Source: DASXSB01 sp036506275 (GTDB lineage Bacteria; Methylomirabilota; Methylomirabilia; Rokubacteriales; CSP1-6). From it: 46,634 nucleotides of DNA. The translations under genes and the position numbers were made by a program. Positions 25,564-33,623 of this stretch are shown here, piece after piece. The stretch covers positions 1-46,634 of the forward strand of contig DASXSB010000080.1 in NCBI GenBank assembly GCA_036506275.1. Direction: 5' to 3'. How positions within the stretch are numbered: position 1 is the stretch's first letter; each line of letters starts with the position of its first letter. The notes beneath the pieces were generated by a model. It was not told where the DNA came from. It saw only the letters and a program-made list of their open reading frames with translations, and made no database searches.

Positions 25564-26382
25564 ATGGTCGGGAAGATTCTGCGAGATCAGCGAGGGCACG
25601 TCCTCGGGGAGGCGCGCCCGCCCATGGCGGCGGCGACGCTGCGCAAGGACACGTGGTGGGTACAACCCGCCATCGTCGTCCTCGTGCTCGGCAGCTTTAT
25701 CGTCTACTCGACGTGGGCGGCTTTCCAGAACGCGTATTACTTCGCGCCGCCCTATCTCTCACCGTTCTACTCGCCGTGCATCTCGAAATCGTGTTTGCAC
25801 TCGACGTTCGGGTACGGGTTGCCTGACATGACGTTCCCGATCATCGGGATCCTGTCTCCCGCGTTCCTGATCCTGTGGGGGCCGGGACTGTTTCGACTCA
25901 CCTGCTATTACTACCGGAAGGCGTACTACCGGTCGTTCTGGGTGTCGCCGCCCGCGTGCGCCGTCCGCGACGTCAAGACCGGCTACACCGGGGAGACGCG
26001 GTTCCCGCTGATCCTCCAGAATTTTCACCGCTATACGTGGTACGTCGCCGTGATCTTCATCGTGCTCCTCACGTGGGACGCGATCCTCGCCTTCCGCTTC
26101 CGTGACGGTTTCGGCATCGGGGTGGGGACGATCGTCATGTGGATCAACGTGCTGTTCCTGGCCGGCTATACGTTCTCCTGCCATTCCTGCCGTCACGTGT
26201 GCGGCGGTCACGTCGACGTCTTCTCGCGGTCGCCCGCGCGCTACCGCGCGTGGCGGTTCCTGACCCTGCTCAACGAGCGGCACCCCACCTTCGCGTGGCT
26301 GTCGCTCTTCAGCGTGGGCCTCACCGATCTCTACATTCGTCTCGTCGCCATGGGCATCATCCGCGACCTGAGGATCTTCTGA
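25564..26382 (+). CDS. sdhC: Succinate dehydrogenase membrane anchor, mycobacterial Sdh1-like with Rieske-type motif
   Basis: A multi-helix membrane protein of about 272 residues directly upstream of sdhA. It does not resemble the small haem-binding SdhC/SdhD pair but the single large anchor of mycobacterial Sdh1. Features are FYSPCISKSC, FRLTCYYYRKAYYRSFWVSP, TGETRFPLILQNFHRY and the Cys/His cluster CHSCRHVCGGH (C206-H216). Mycobacterial Sdh1 is known to carry a membrane-embedded Rieske-type [2Fe-2S] cluster, so this motif probably binds one here. ATG 25564 is chosen for its GGAGG site; 25537 or 25624 are possible. The stop overlaps the sdhA start (TGATG). Confidence 0.85.
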   Translation: MVGKILRDQRGHVLGEARPPMAAATLRKDTWWVQPAIVVLVLGSFIVYSTWAAFQNAYYFAPPYLSPFYSPCISKSCLHSTFGYGLPDMTFPIIGILSPAFLILWGPGLFRLTCYYYRKAYYRSFWVSPPACAVRDVKTGYTGETRFPLILQNFHRYTWYVAVIFIVLLTWDAILAFRFRDGFGIGVGTIVMWINVLFLAGYTFSCHSCRHVCGGHVDVFSRSPARYRAWRFLTLLNERHPTFAWLSLFSVGLTDLYIRLVAMGIIRDLRIF

Positions 26383-28184
26383 TGGCCACGCCCGTCTACG
26401 AAACGCACGAGCACGATGTGATCGTGATCGGCGCCGGGGGCGCCGGCCTGCGCGCGGCCATCGAGGCGGCGGCGCAGGGCGTGTCGGTGGGCCTCGTCTG
26501 CAAGTCCCTCCTCGGCAAGGCCCACACGGTGATGGCGGAAGGCGGCATCGCGGCCGCCCTCGGCAACGTGTGGGCGGAGGACAACTGGCAGGTCCACTTC
26601 CGCGACACCATGCGCGGCGGCAAGATGCTCAACAACTGGCGGATGGCGCAGCTCCACGCCCAGGAGGCGCCCGAGCGCGTGCTGGAGCTCGAGCGCTGGG
26701 GCGCGCTTTTCGATCGGACCAAGGATGGTCTCATCCTCCAGCGCGATTTCGGCGGCCACCGTTATGCGCGCCTCGCGCACGTGGGCGATCGTACCGGTCT
26801 CGAGATGATCCGCACGCTCCAGTACCACGGCATCCACCAGGGCATCGACGTCTACATGGAGTGCAAGATCGAGCGCCTCCTCAAGGACGGCGACCGCGTG
26901 GTGGGCGCCTTCGGCTACTGGCGCCCCTCCGGGAAATTCGTCCTCTTCAAGGCGAAAGCGGTGGTGTTGGCCACGGGCGGTATCGGCAAGGCGTGGAAGT
27001 TCACGTCCAACTCGTGGGAGTACACGGGCGACGGGCACGCGATGGCGCTGTGGGCAGGCGCCGACCTCATCGACATGGAGTTCATCCAGTTCCATCCCAC
27101 GGGCATGGTGTGGCCGCCGTCGGTGCGCGGCATCCTCGTTACCGAAGGTGTGCGCGGAGATGGCGGGACGCTGAAGAACAACACCGGCGAGCGGTTCATG
27201 TTCAATTACATCCCGGAGTTCTTCAAGGGCGAGACGGCCGACAACGAGGCCGAGGCCGATCGCTGGTACGAGGACAAGAAGAACAACCGCCGCACGCCCG
27301 ATCTCCTCCCGCGCGACGAGGTGGCGCGCGCGATCAACGCCGAGGTCAAGGCGGGTCGCGGCAGCCCCCACGGCGGCGTGTTCCTCGACATCCATACGCG
27401 GCGTTCCGCGGACTACATCAGGAAGCGGCTGCCGTCGATGTATCACCAGTTCAAGGAGCTGGCCGACGTCGACATCACGAAGGAAGCGATGGAGGTGGGG
27501 CCCACCTGCCACTACGTGATGGGTGGCGTGCGCGTCGACGCTGACACCACGCGGTCGACGGTGCCGGGCGTGTTCGCGGCCGGCGAGGTGGCGGGCGGCA
27601 TGCACGGGTCCAACCGGCTCGGCGGCAACTCGCTCTCGGACTTGCTCGTCTTCGGGCGGCGGGCCGGCCTCCACGCCGCCCTCTACGCCAAGGACTTCGG
27701 CGGACAGCTCACCGTCAACGCGGCGGAGCTGGAACAGGTCTCGCGCGAGATGCTCGCGCCCTTCGCCCGCACGAGCGGGGAGAATCCGTACGCGATCCAG
27801 GCCGACCTTCAAGAAACAATGCAGTCGCTGGTGGGGATCATCAGGAAGGAGTCGGAGCTGCGCCAGGCCCTCGACCATATCCAGGTCTTGAAAGACCGGG
27901 CGCGGAAGGCTCGCGTCGAAGGCGGGCGCGAATACAATCCGGGCTGGCACGCCGCCCTCGACCTCGACGCGCTCCTCACGGTGGCGGAATGCTCGGCGCT
28001 GGCCGCGCTCGAGCGCAAGGAGAGCCGCGGCGGCCACACCCGCGAGGACTGTCCCTATACGGATGACCAGTGGGGCAAGGTCAACGTCGTGATCCGGGTC
28101 CGAAACGGCGCCCTCCAGCTCGCGCGCGAACCGCTGCCGGCCATGCCGGAGGAGCTGAAGCAGATCTTCCAGGAGCGGAAGTAA
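26382..28184 (+). CDS. sdhA: Succinate dehydrogenase/fumarate reductase flavoprotein subunit
   Basis: A 600-residue FAD subunit that oxidises succinate. The dinucleotide motif GAGGAGLRAAIEAA is near the start; the flavinylated histidine is in GKAHTVMAEGGIAAA. Substrate-site signatures are EFIQFHPTGM, TEGVRGDGG and the HYVMGGVRVD/GSNRLGGNSLSDLLV regions. The form matches the mycobacterial Sdh1 group, in keeping with the anchor encoded upstream. ATG 26382 overlaps the anchor stop. The stop overlaps the sdhB start (TAATG). Confidence 0.95.
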   Translation: MATPVYETHEHDVIVIGAGGAGLRAAIEAAAQGVSVGLVCKSLLGKAHTVMAEGGIAAALGNVWAEDNWQVHFRDTMRGGKMLNNWRMAQLHAQEAPERVLELERWGALFDRTKDGLILQRDFGGHRYARLAHVGDRTGLEMIRTLQYHGIHQGIDVYMECKIERLLKDGDRVVGAFGYWRPSGKFVLFKAKAVVLATGGIGKAWKFTSNSWEYTGDGHAMALWAGADLIDMEFIQFHPTGMVWPPSVRGILVTEGVRGDGGTLKNNTGERFMFNYIPEFFKGETADNEAEADRWYEDKKNNRRTPDLLPRDEVARAINAEVKAGRGSPHGGVFLDIHTRRSADYIRKRLPSMYHQFKELADVDITKEAMEVGPTCHYVMGGVRVDADTTRSTVPGVFAAGEVAGGMHGSNRLGGNSLSDLLVFGRRAGLHAALYAKDFGGQLTVNAAELEQVSREMLAPFARTSGENPYAIQADLQETMQSLVGIIRKESELRQALDHIQVLKDRARKARVEGGREYNPGWHAALDLDALLTVAECSALAALERKESRGGHTREDCPYTDDQWGKVNVVIRVRNGALQLAREPLPAMPEELKQIFQERK

Positions 28185-28933
28185 TGCCGACGTTCACCAT
28201 GAAGGTCTTCCGTGGCGGTCCGGGCGCGGGCGACTTCCGCGAGTACCGCGTGGAATCGGACGAGGGCATGGTGGTCCTCGACGTCATCCATCGCATCCAG
28301 GCCACGCAGGCCAACGACCTCGCCTGCCGGTGGAACTGCAAGGCGGGCAAGTGCGGCTCCTGCAGCGCGGAGATCGACGGCAAGCCGCGACTCATGTGCA
28401 TGACGCGCATGAATCTCTTCGAGCCCGGCGCCGTCATCACGGTGGCGCCCATCCGGACCTTTCCTCTCGTCAAGGACCTCGTCACCGACGTCTCCTACAA
28501 CTACGAGAAGGCGAAGCAGATCCCGCCCCTGCGTCTCAAGCCGCCCGATCCCGACGGCAAGTACCGGATGTGGCAGGAGGACATCGATCGCATCCAGGAG
28601 TTCCACAAGTGCATCGAGTGCTTCCTCTGCCAGGACGTGTGCCACGTCATCCGTGACCATCCGTTGAAGCCGGCCTTCGCGGGCCCGCGCTTCTTCATCA
28701 AGATCGCCGGTCTCGACATGCATCCGCTCGACCGGGTCGATCGCACGGAGTTCGTGCGCGAGCAGGCCGGCATCGGTCTCTGCAACATCACGAAGTGCTG
28801 CACCGAGGTCTGCCCGGAGCACATCCACATCACCGATAACGGCATCATCCCCATGAAGGAGCGCGCTGCCGACAACATGGACCCCGTGGTGTGGCTGCTG
28901 CGCAAATTCCGCGGCCAACGCCGGCCGGCGTGA
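28184..28933 (+). CDS. sdhB: Succinate dehydrogenase iron-sulfur subunit
   Basis: A 249-residue electron-transfer subunit. The N-terminal [2Fe-2S] ligands are C52, C57, C60 and C72; the [4Fe-4S] ligands C143, C146, C149 plus C153; the third cluster uses C200, C205/C206 and C210 in CNITKCCTEVC. It carries electrons from the flavin to the membrane anchor. Start ATG overlaps the sdhA stop. Confidence 0.94.
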   Translation: MPTFTMKVFRGGPGAGDFREYRVESDEGMVVLDVIHRIQATQANDLACRWNCKAGKCGSCSAEIDGKPRLMCMTRMNLFEPGAVITVAPIRTFPLVKDLVTDVSYNYEKAKQIPPLRLKPPDPDGKYRMWQEDIDRIQEFHKCIECFLCQDVCHVIRDHPLKPAFAGPRFFIKIAGLDMHPLDRVDRTEFVREQAGIGLCNITKCCTEVCPEHIHITDNGIIPMKERAADNMDPVVWLLRKFRGQRRPA

Positions 28934-28963
28934 ACGGAATCGATATGGAACGGCGCCGCGAAG

Positions 28964-29082
28964 GCGATAGATCGGACTTGAAGCAACGCAGCCACTCCGC
29001 ACCCCTCTCAGCAGATGCGGGTGAAAGACGGTGTGGCCGACGCGATAGATCGGACTTGGAACAACGCAGCCATTCCGCACCT
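28964..29082. repeat. Two-copy imperfect direct repeat between sdhB and sucC
   Basis: A ~41-base unit beginning GCGATAGATCGGACTTG occurs at 28964-29004 and again at 29042-29082, a 78-base period, with four differences. The 193-base gap between sdhB and sucC is the only sizeable break in the TCA operon. The unit has no clear coding function; the peptide on the plus strand reads GDRSDLKQRSHSAP / RDRSDLEQRSHSAP, which only reflects the DNA repeat. It could be a dispersed intergenic element. Confidence 0.7.
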
Positions 29083-29126
29083 TTCCCAGCCCACCTGCCG
29101 TTGAAGCCGGGCTGGCGGCTCCTAAA

Positions 29127-30293
29127 ATGAAAATCCACGAGTACCAGGCGAAGGCGCTCCTGCGCGAGTTCGGGGTGGCGGTTCCCCCGGGCGACGTGGC
29201 CGACACGCCGGAGGCGGCGCGCGCGATCGCCGAGCGCCTCCGCGGCAAGATCGTGGTCAAGGCGCAGGTGCACGCGGGCGGGCGGGGAAAGGCGGGCGGC
29301 ATCAAGCTCGCGGAGACGTCCGCCGCGGCGGCGACGGCGGCGCGGCAGATCCTCGGCATGAAGCTGAAGACACCGCAGACGCCGCCGGACGGGATTCTCG
29401 TACGGAAGATCATGGTCGAGGAAGCGTCGGCCATCGACCGCGAGCTCTACCTTTCGATGACGCTCGATCGCGCGCGCTCCACGCACGTCGTCATGGCATC
29501 GCAGGCGGGCGGGATGGAGATCGAAGAGGTGGCGGCGCGCACGCCGGACAAGATCTTCCGCGAGTGGACGCATCCGGCGCTCGGATTGCAGGATTTCCAG
29601 GCGCGGCGCCTTGCCTTCGACCTCGGGCTCGCGGGTGATCAGTTCAAGCAAGGGGTGGGGCTGATCAAGAATCTCTTCGCGCTCTACCTCGCCAAGGACT
29701 GCTCGCTGGTGGAGATCAATCCGCTCGTCGTCACCAAGGAGGGGCGGGTCCTCGCCCTCGACGCCAAGCTGAACTTCGACGACAACGCGCTCTTCCGGCA
29801 CCCGGACATTGCCGCTCTGCGTGACGTGGCCGAGGAGGATCCGCTCGACGTGGAGGCCTCCAAGTACAGCCTCAACTACATCAAGCTCGACGGCAACGTG
29901 GGCTGCATGGTCAATGGCGCCGGGCTCGCCATGGCCACCATGGACATCGTGAAGCTCGCCGGCGGGGAGCCGGCGAACTTCCTCGACGTGGGCGGCGGCG
30001 CCTCCCCCGAGCAGATCGAGAACGCGTTTCGCATCCTGTCGTCGGACCCGAGCGTGAAGGCCGTCTTCATCAACGTCTTCGGCGGTATCCTCCGCGTCGA
30101 TCGTCTCGCGGAAGGAATCATCGCGGCCGTGAGGAAGCTCGGGCTCGAGCTGCCCGTCGTGCTCCGCGCGGAAGGCACCAACGTCGAGATCGGCAAGAAG
30201 ATGCTCGCCGACTCCGGCCTCGCGCTCACGATGGCCGACGACATGGGCGATGGCGCCCGCAAAGCCGTGGCCCTCGCGCGCGGGAAGCGCTGA
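29127..30293 (+). CDS. sucC: Succinyl-CoA synthetase (ADP/GDP-forming) beta subunit
   Basis: A 388-residue ATP-grasp subunit. It opens with the family signature MKIHEYQAKALLREFGV, followed by VVKAQVHAGGRGKAGG and the C-terminal CoA-ligase domain with FLDVGGGASPEQIENAFRIL. It has the full normal length. No strong ribosome binding site is visible. The stop overlaps the sucD start (TGATG). Confidence 0.95.
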   Translation: MKIHEYQAKALLREFGVAVPPGDVADTPEAARAIAERLRGKIVVKAQVHAGGRGKAGGIKLAETSAAAATAARQILGMKLKTPQTPPDGILVRKIMVEEASAIDRELYLSMTLDRARSTHVVMASQAGGMEIEEVAARTPDKIFREWTHPALGLQDFQARRLAFDLGLAGDQFKQGVGLIKNLFALYLAKDCSLVEINPLVVTKEGRVLALDAKLNFDDNALFRHPDIAALRDVAEEDPLDVEASKYSLNYIKLDGNVGCMVNGAGLAMATMDIVKLAGGEPANFLDVGGGASPEQIENAFRILSSDPSVKAVFINVFGGILRVDRLAEGIIAAVRKLGLELPVVLRAEGTNVEIGKKMLADSGLALTMADDMGDGARKAVALARGKR

Positions 30294-31165
30294 TGCCGGT
30301 TCTGGTCGACAAGCGGACCCGCGTGGTGGTGCAGGGCATCACCGGCAAGGAGGGCGCCTTCCACGCCGCGCGCTGCAAGGAATACGGAACGACGGTCGTG
30401 GGCGGCGTCACGCCCGGCAAGGGCGGGATCACGCACGAGGGCTTTCCCGTCTGGAACACGGTGGCGGACGCGGTGGCGAACGAGGCCGCCGACTGCGCCC
30501 TGATCTTCGTGCCGCCGGCGGCGGCAGCAGACGCGATCATGGAGGCGGCGGCGGCCGGCGTGCCCCTCGTGATCTGCATCACCGAAGGCATTCCCGTGAC
30601 CGACATGGTGCGCGCGAAGCACTTCGTGGCGGGGACGTCCGCGCGGCTGATCGGTCCCAACTGTCCCGGCGTCATCACGCCCGGCCAGGCGAAAGTCGGG
30701 ATCATGCCCGGCCACATCCATCGCCCCGGGCCGGTGGCGGTGGTCTCACGCAGCGGCACGCTCACCTACGAAGTGGTGGGACAGCTCACCGCGCGCGGCC
30801 TCGGGCAAACGACGTGCGTCGGCATCGGCGGCGATCCCGTGAACGGGACGAGCTTCGTGGACATCCTCCGGCTCTTCGAGGACGACGCCGAGACACGCGC
30901 CATCATGCTCATCGGTGAGATCGGCGGCAGCGCGGAAGAGGAGGCGGCCGCCTTCATCAAGGCGCACGTCCGGAAGCCGGTGGTGGCGTTCATCTGCGGG
31001 CAGACGGCGCCGCCGGGCCGTCGCATGGGCCACGCCGGCGCCATCATTGCGGGCGGGAAGGGCACCGCCACCGAGAAGATGAAGGCGCTCGAGGCCGCGG
31101 GCGCCACGCTCGTCCGCAGCCCCGCCGACATGGGGGCCACGGTGGCGAAGGTGCTCCACGCATGA
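30293..31165 (+). CDS. sucD: Succinyl-CoA synthetase alpha subunit
   Basis: A 290-residue CoA-binding subunit that carries the phosphohistidine intermediate. It shows VVVQGITGKEGAFHAARCKEY, GPNCPGVITPGQAKVGIMPG and the active histidine in GRRMGHAGAIIAGGKGTA. Together with sucC it interconverts succinyl-CoA and succinate with nucleotide phosphorylation. Its stop overlaps the ndk start (ATGA). Confidence 0.95.
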   Translation: MPVLVDKRTRVVVQGITGKEGAFHAARCKEYGTTVVGGVTPGKGGITHEGFPVWNTVADAVANEAADCALIFVPPAAAADAIMEAAAAGVPLVICITEGIPVTDMVRAKHFVAGTSARLIGPNCPGVITPGQAKVGIMPGHIHRPGPVAVVSRSGTLTYEVVGQLTARGLGQTTCVGIGGDPVNGTSFVDILRLFEDDAETRAIMLIGEIGGSAEEEAAAFIKAHVRKPVVAFICGQTAPPGRRMGHAGAIIAGGKGTATEKMKALEAAGATLVRSPADMGATVAKVLHA

Positions 31166-31596
31166 GCACGCGCGCCGTGCAGCGCACACTCGCGATCGTG
31201 AAGCCCGACGCTGTCGCCAAGGGCGTGGCGGGCGAGATCCTGACGCGCGTGGAGCGCGCCGGGTTCAAGGTGATCGGGCTCAAGCTGCTGCATCTCTCCA
31301 GCGAGGAGGCGGGCGGCTTCTACGCTGTCCACCGCCACCGTCCGTTCTACACGAGCCTGTGCGCGTTCATGACGCAGGGGCCGTCGCTCGTCATGGTGCT
31401 GGAGGGCGAGAACGCGATCCAACGCTGGCGCGACCTCATGGGCGCCACCGATCCCGCCAAGGCGGCGCCGAACACCATCCGGCGCGACTTTGCGGCCTCC
31501 ATCGAGGCGAACGCCGTCCACGGCTCGGATTCCCCGGAGTCGGCGACGTTCGAGATCTCATACTTCTTCAGCACGCTCGAGCTCCATCCTCGCTGA
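31162..31596 (+). CDS. ndk: Nucleoside diphosphate kinase
   Basis: A 144-residue kinase with the opening TLAIVKPDAVAKGVAGEI and the phosphohistidine in NAVHGSDSPESA. Coupling to sucCD is sensible because the enzyme exchanges phosphate between GTP or ATP made by succinyl-CoA synthetase and other nucleotides. ATG overlaps the sucD stop. Its own stop overlaps the CTG that probably begins the next gene. Confidence 0.95.
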   Translation: MSTRAVQRTLAIVKPDAVAKGVAGEILTRVERAGFKVIGLKLLHLSSEEAGGFYAVHRHRPFYTSLCAFMTQGPSLVMVLEGENAIQRWRDLMGATDPAKAAPNTIRRDFAASIEANAVHGSDSPESATFEISYFFSTLELHPR

Positions 31597-32126
31597 CCGG
31601 CGAGCGCTTCACGGCGTCGCTGGGGACGTCCGAGCGCTTCTGGACCGTGCTCTCCCTCGTCACGACCGCGGCCATGCCCGTCGTCGTCGCCGTCGAAGTC
31701 GCGCTGCTCACGGGCCGTCTCGACCTCGCCGTGGCGGGCGCCGTCGCCATCGGCGCCCCGCTCGCGCTCGGGTTTTACCTCACCGCGCGCTATGCGCCCC
31801 GCGGCTACCTTCTCGGCGTCGACGGTCTTCACGTCGAGCGTCGCGCCTCGGACCTCGTCGTCCCGTATCACACGATCCGCGGCGTCGATCGCACGAAGCG
31901 CGCGTTCGTCGGGCTGGGAGCGGGGTCCAAGGGATTTCTCGGGGACTTCACGTTCGGCCGGGCCTGGCGGCCCGGTCTCGGTCGGTATCGGCTCTGTCTG
32001 ACGAACCGACAGAATGCGGTGTGGCTGCAGACCAGCGGCGGATGGATCGCGGTGTCCCCGGACCGCGCCGATGAATTCGTTGCGCGCTTGTCCGCCCGCC
32101 TGTCAATGAGATCGCGCCTGTCATGA
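31593..32126 (+). CDS. Membrane protein with PH-like domain, probable CTG start
   Basis: A ~177-residue protein: an N-terminal segment TGERFTASLGTSERFW, two hydrophobic helices (TVLSLVTTAAMPVVVAVEVALL and AVAGAVAIGAPLALGFYL), then a soluble domain, YLLGVDGLHVERRASDLVVP ... GRYRLCLTNRQNAVWLQT, that looks like a bacterial PH-type domain. The frame has no ATG, GTG or TTG before the first helix's approach; the CTG at 31593 overlaps the ndk stop as CTGA, like the soxXA start. The alternative is a GTG inside TVLSLV, which would cut the conserved-looking N-terminus. The extreme C-terminus is encoded by a 17-bp tandem repeat. Confidence 0.65.
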   Translation: MTGERFTASLGTSERFWTVLSLVTTAAMPVVVAVEVALLTGRLDLAVAGAVAIGAPLALGFYLTARYAPRGYLLGVDGLHVERRASDLVVPYHTIRGVDRTKRAFVGLGAGSKGFLGDFTFGRAWRPGLGRYRLCLTNRQNAVWLQTSGGWIAVSPDRADEFVARLSARLSMRSRLS

Positions 32127-32187
32127 GCCGGCGCCTGCCTATGAGCTCGCGTCCGTCATGAGGTCGCGCCTGTCATGAGCGAGCGCG
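32106..32187. repeat. 17-18 bp tandem repeat carrying ATGAG in each unit, at a gene junction
   Basis: Four units, each starting ATGAG and mostly reading ATGAGNTCGCGCCTGTC, lie at 32106-32122, 32123-32140, 32141-32157 and 32158-32174. A fifth, truncated unit begins at 32175, which is the start codon of the next gene. The array spans the end of the PH-like gene and the start of the Ldh2 gene, so it lengthens the junction and multiplies candidate start codons. Copy number may vary between strains. Confidence 0.8.
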
Positions 32188-33263
32188 TCGGACCCGGCCC
32201 GCGTCACGTCACCGCGGAGAGCTTGCGCCGTCTCGTAACGCGGCTCTTCGCCGCCAGCGGTGTGCCGGCCGACGACGCTGCCGACGTCGCCGAGGTCCTC
32301 GTCGAGGCCGATCTGCGCGGGGTGGAGTCGCACGGGACCACGCGCGTCGCCGGCTACATCTCGATGATCGCGCACGGCCTCCTCAACCCGACGCCCAAGG
32401 TCACCGTGCTCCGCGATCTACCGTCGACGGCGATGCTGGAGGGCGATCGTGGGTTCGGCATTGTGGTCGCCCGCCGCGCGATGCGCATGGCGATGGACAA
32501 GGCGCGCGCCCACGGCATCGCGTGCGTGACCGCGCGCAACGTCACGCACACGGGCATGGTCGGCTTCTACCCGATGATGGCCGCGCGCGAAGGGTTGATC
32601 GGCGTTTCCATGAACAACGGGCCCACCATCCTGCCGCCGTTCGGCGGCACCACGCCGACGTACGCCACCAATCCGTTCGCGGCCGCCTTTCCGGCCGGCG
32701 CGCGTCCGCCCATCGTGCTCGACATGGCGACGTCGATGGTCGCGGCCGGCAAGATGCGTCTCGCGGCGAAGAAGGGCGCGCCCATCCCGCCCGACTGGGC
32801 ACTCGACCGTCACGGCCGTCCCACCACCGATCCGCAGGAGGCGATCTTCCACGGATTCCTGCAATGGGCAGGCGGCTACAAGGGCTTCGGGATGGCGACG
32901 GTGGTGGAGGTGCTGGGCGGCGTGCTCTCCGGTGGTCTCTTCGGAACGGACGTGCCGCCGATGAAGAATTTCGGACGGGAGCCACTGACCACGAGCGCGT
33001 TCTACCTCGCCATCGACCCCGAACGCTTCATGCCGCTCGAGGAGTTCCGCGCCCGAATCGATCGGCTCGTCGACATGATCACGTCATCGGAACGGGCGGC
33101 GGGCGTGGAGGAAGTGTTCGTGCCCGGCGAGCCGGAGCGTCGTCGCCACGAGCATCGCTCGCGCCACGGCATCCCGCTCAGTGGCGTTGTCCACGAAGAG
33201 CTCGCCGGTCTCGCCTCCGCGCGTGCAGTCGCATTCGATCTACAGAGCGCCGTCGGCTCGTGA
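32175..33263 (+). CDS. Malate/L-lactate dehydrogenase family oxidoreductase (Ldh2/MdhG type)
   Basis: A 362-residue NAD(P)-dependent 2-oxoacid reductase or 2-hydroxyacid dehydrogenase of the Ldh_2 fold, unrelated to classical Mdh. Signatures are DLRGVESHGTTRVAGYI with the catalytic histidine, NNGPTILPPFGGTTPTYATN and IVLDMATSMVAAGKM. Substrates in this family include malate, sulfolactate and ureidoglycolate; sulfolactate is conceivable here but unsupported. The start is the last ATGAG of the tandem array. Last gene of the TCA transcript. Confidence 0.85.
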   Translation: MSERVGPGPRHVTAESLRRLVTRLFAASGVPADDAADVAEVLVEADLRGVESHGTTRVAGYISMIAHGLLNPTPKVTVLRDLPSTAMLEGDRGFGIVVARRAMRMAMDKARAHGIACVTARNVTHTGMVGFYPMMAAREGLIGVSMNNGPTILPPFGGTTPTYATNPFAAAFPAGARPPIVLDMATSMVAAGKMRLAAKKGAPIPPDWALDRHGRPTTDPQEAIFHGFLQWAGGYKGFGMATVVEVLGGVLSGGLFGTDVPPMKNFGREPLTTSAFYLAIDPERFMPLEEFRARIDRLVDMITSSERAAGVEEVFVPGEPERRRHEHRSRHGIPLSGVVHEELAGLASARAVAFDLQSAVGS

Positions 33264-33623
33264 TCCGTCCATGTCGGGATCTATTCACTTCTGGATAGCG
33301 TGATCTCCATAGGTTATTCGCAGCCGAATTGATGTCGCTAAAGGTGACATCATGACGGTGCCCACGTCGGCGGCCCACCGACATGCCCCCTCCTCAAGTG
33401 CGCGCGAAGTGCGCGCGCTGCAACGGCAGCGATCACGCGCCTCGAACGCCTCCCAACCGTTTTCATGGCGTGAGGACATCGTTGCGCCCTCGAACTGATC
33501 CCAAAACGTCGAGGGAATTTACATGGACGCCGTCTGACCGTCTCCGGCGGCAGGGAAAGCCCCGCCAACGCAGGCGGCCGTCCATGTGGCATGCGAACTG
33601 CGAGGCGCCGCAGCCGCTTCTCC
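33264..33623. other. Upstream region of the giant secreted protein
   Basis: About 360 bases without a convincing gene. The part near 33285-33330 is clearly less G+C-rich than the surroundings and probably holds the promoter. A stem-loop lies at 33330-33352: TGATGTCGC and GTGACATCA pair over nine positions with one G-T, loop TAAAG. No T-run follows. I compared the segment 33540-33585 with c-di-GMP riboswitch patterns and found no match. Confidence 0.4.

Noticed and set aside
33540..33590. Possible c-di-GMP or other riboswitch before the giant secreted protein
   Set aside because: The segment has some GC-rich pairing but lacks the conserved c-di-GMP-I or -II core sequences I know.
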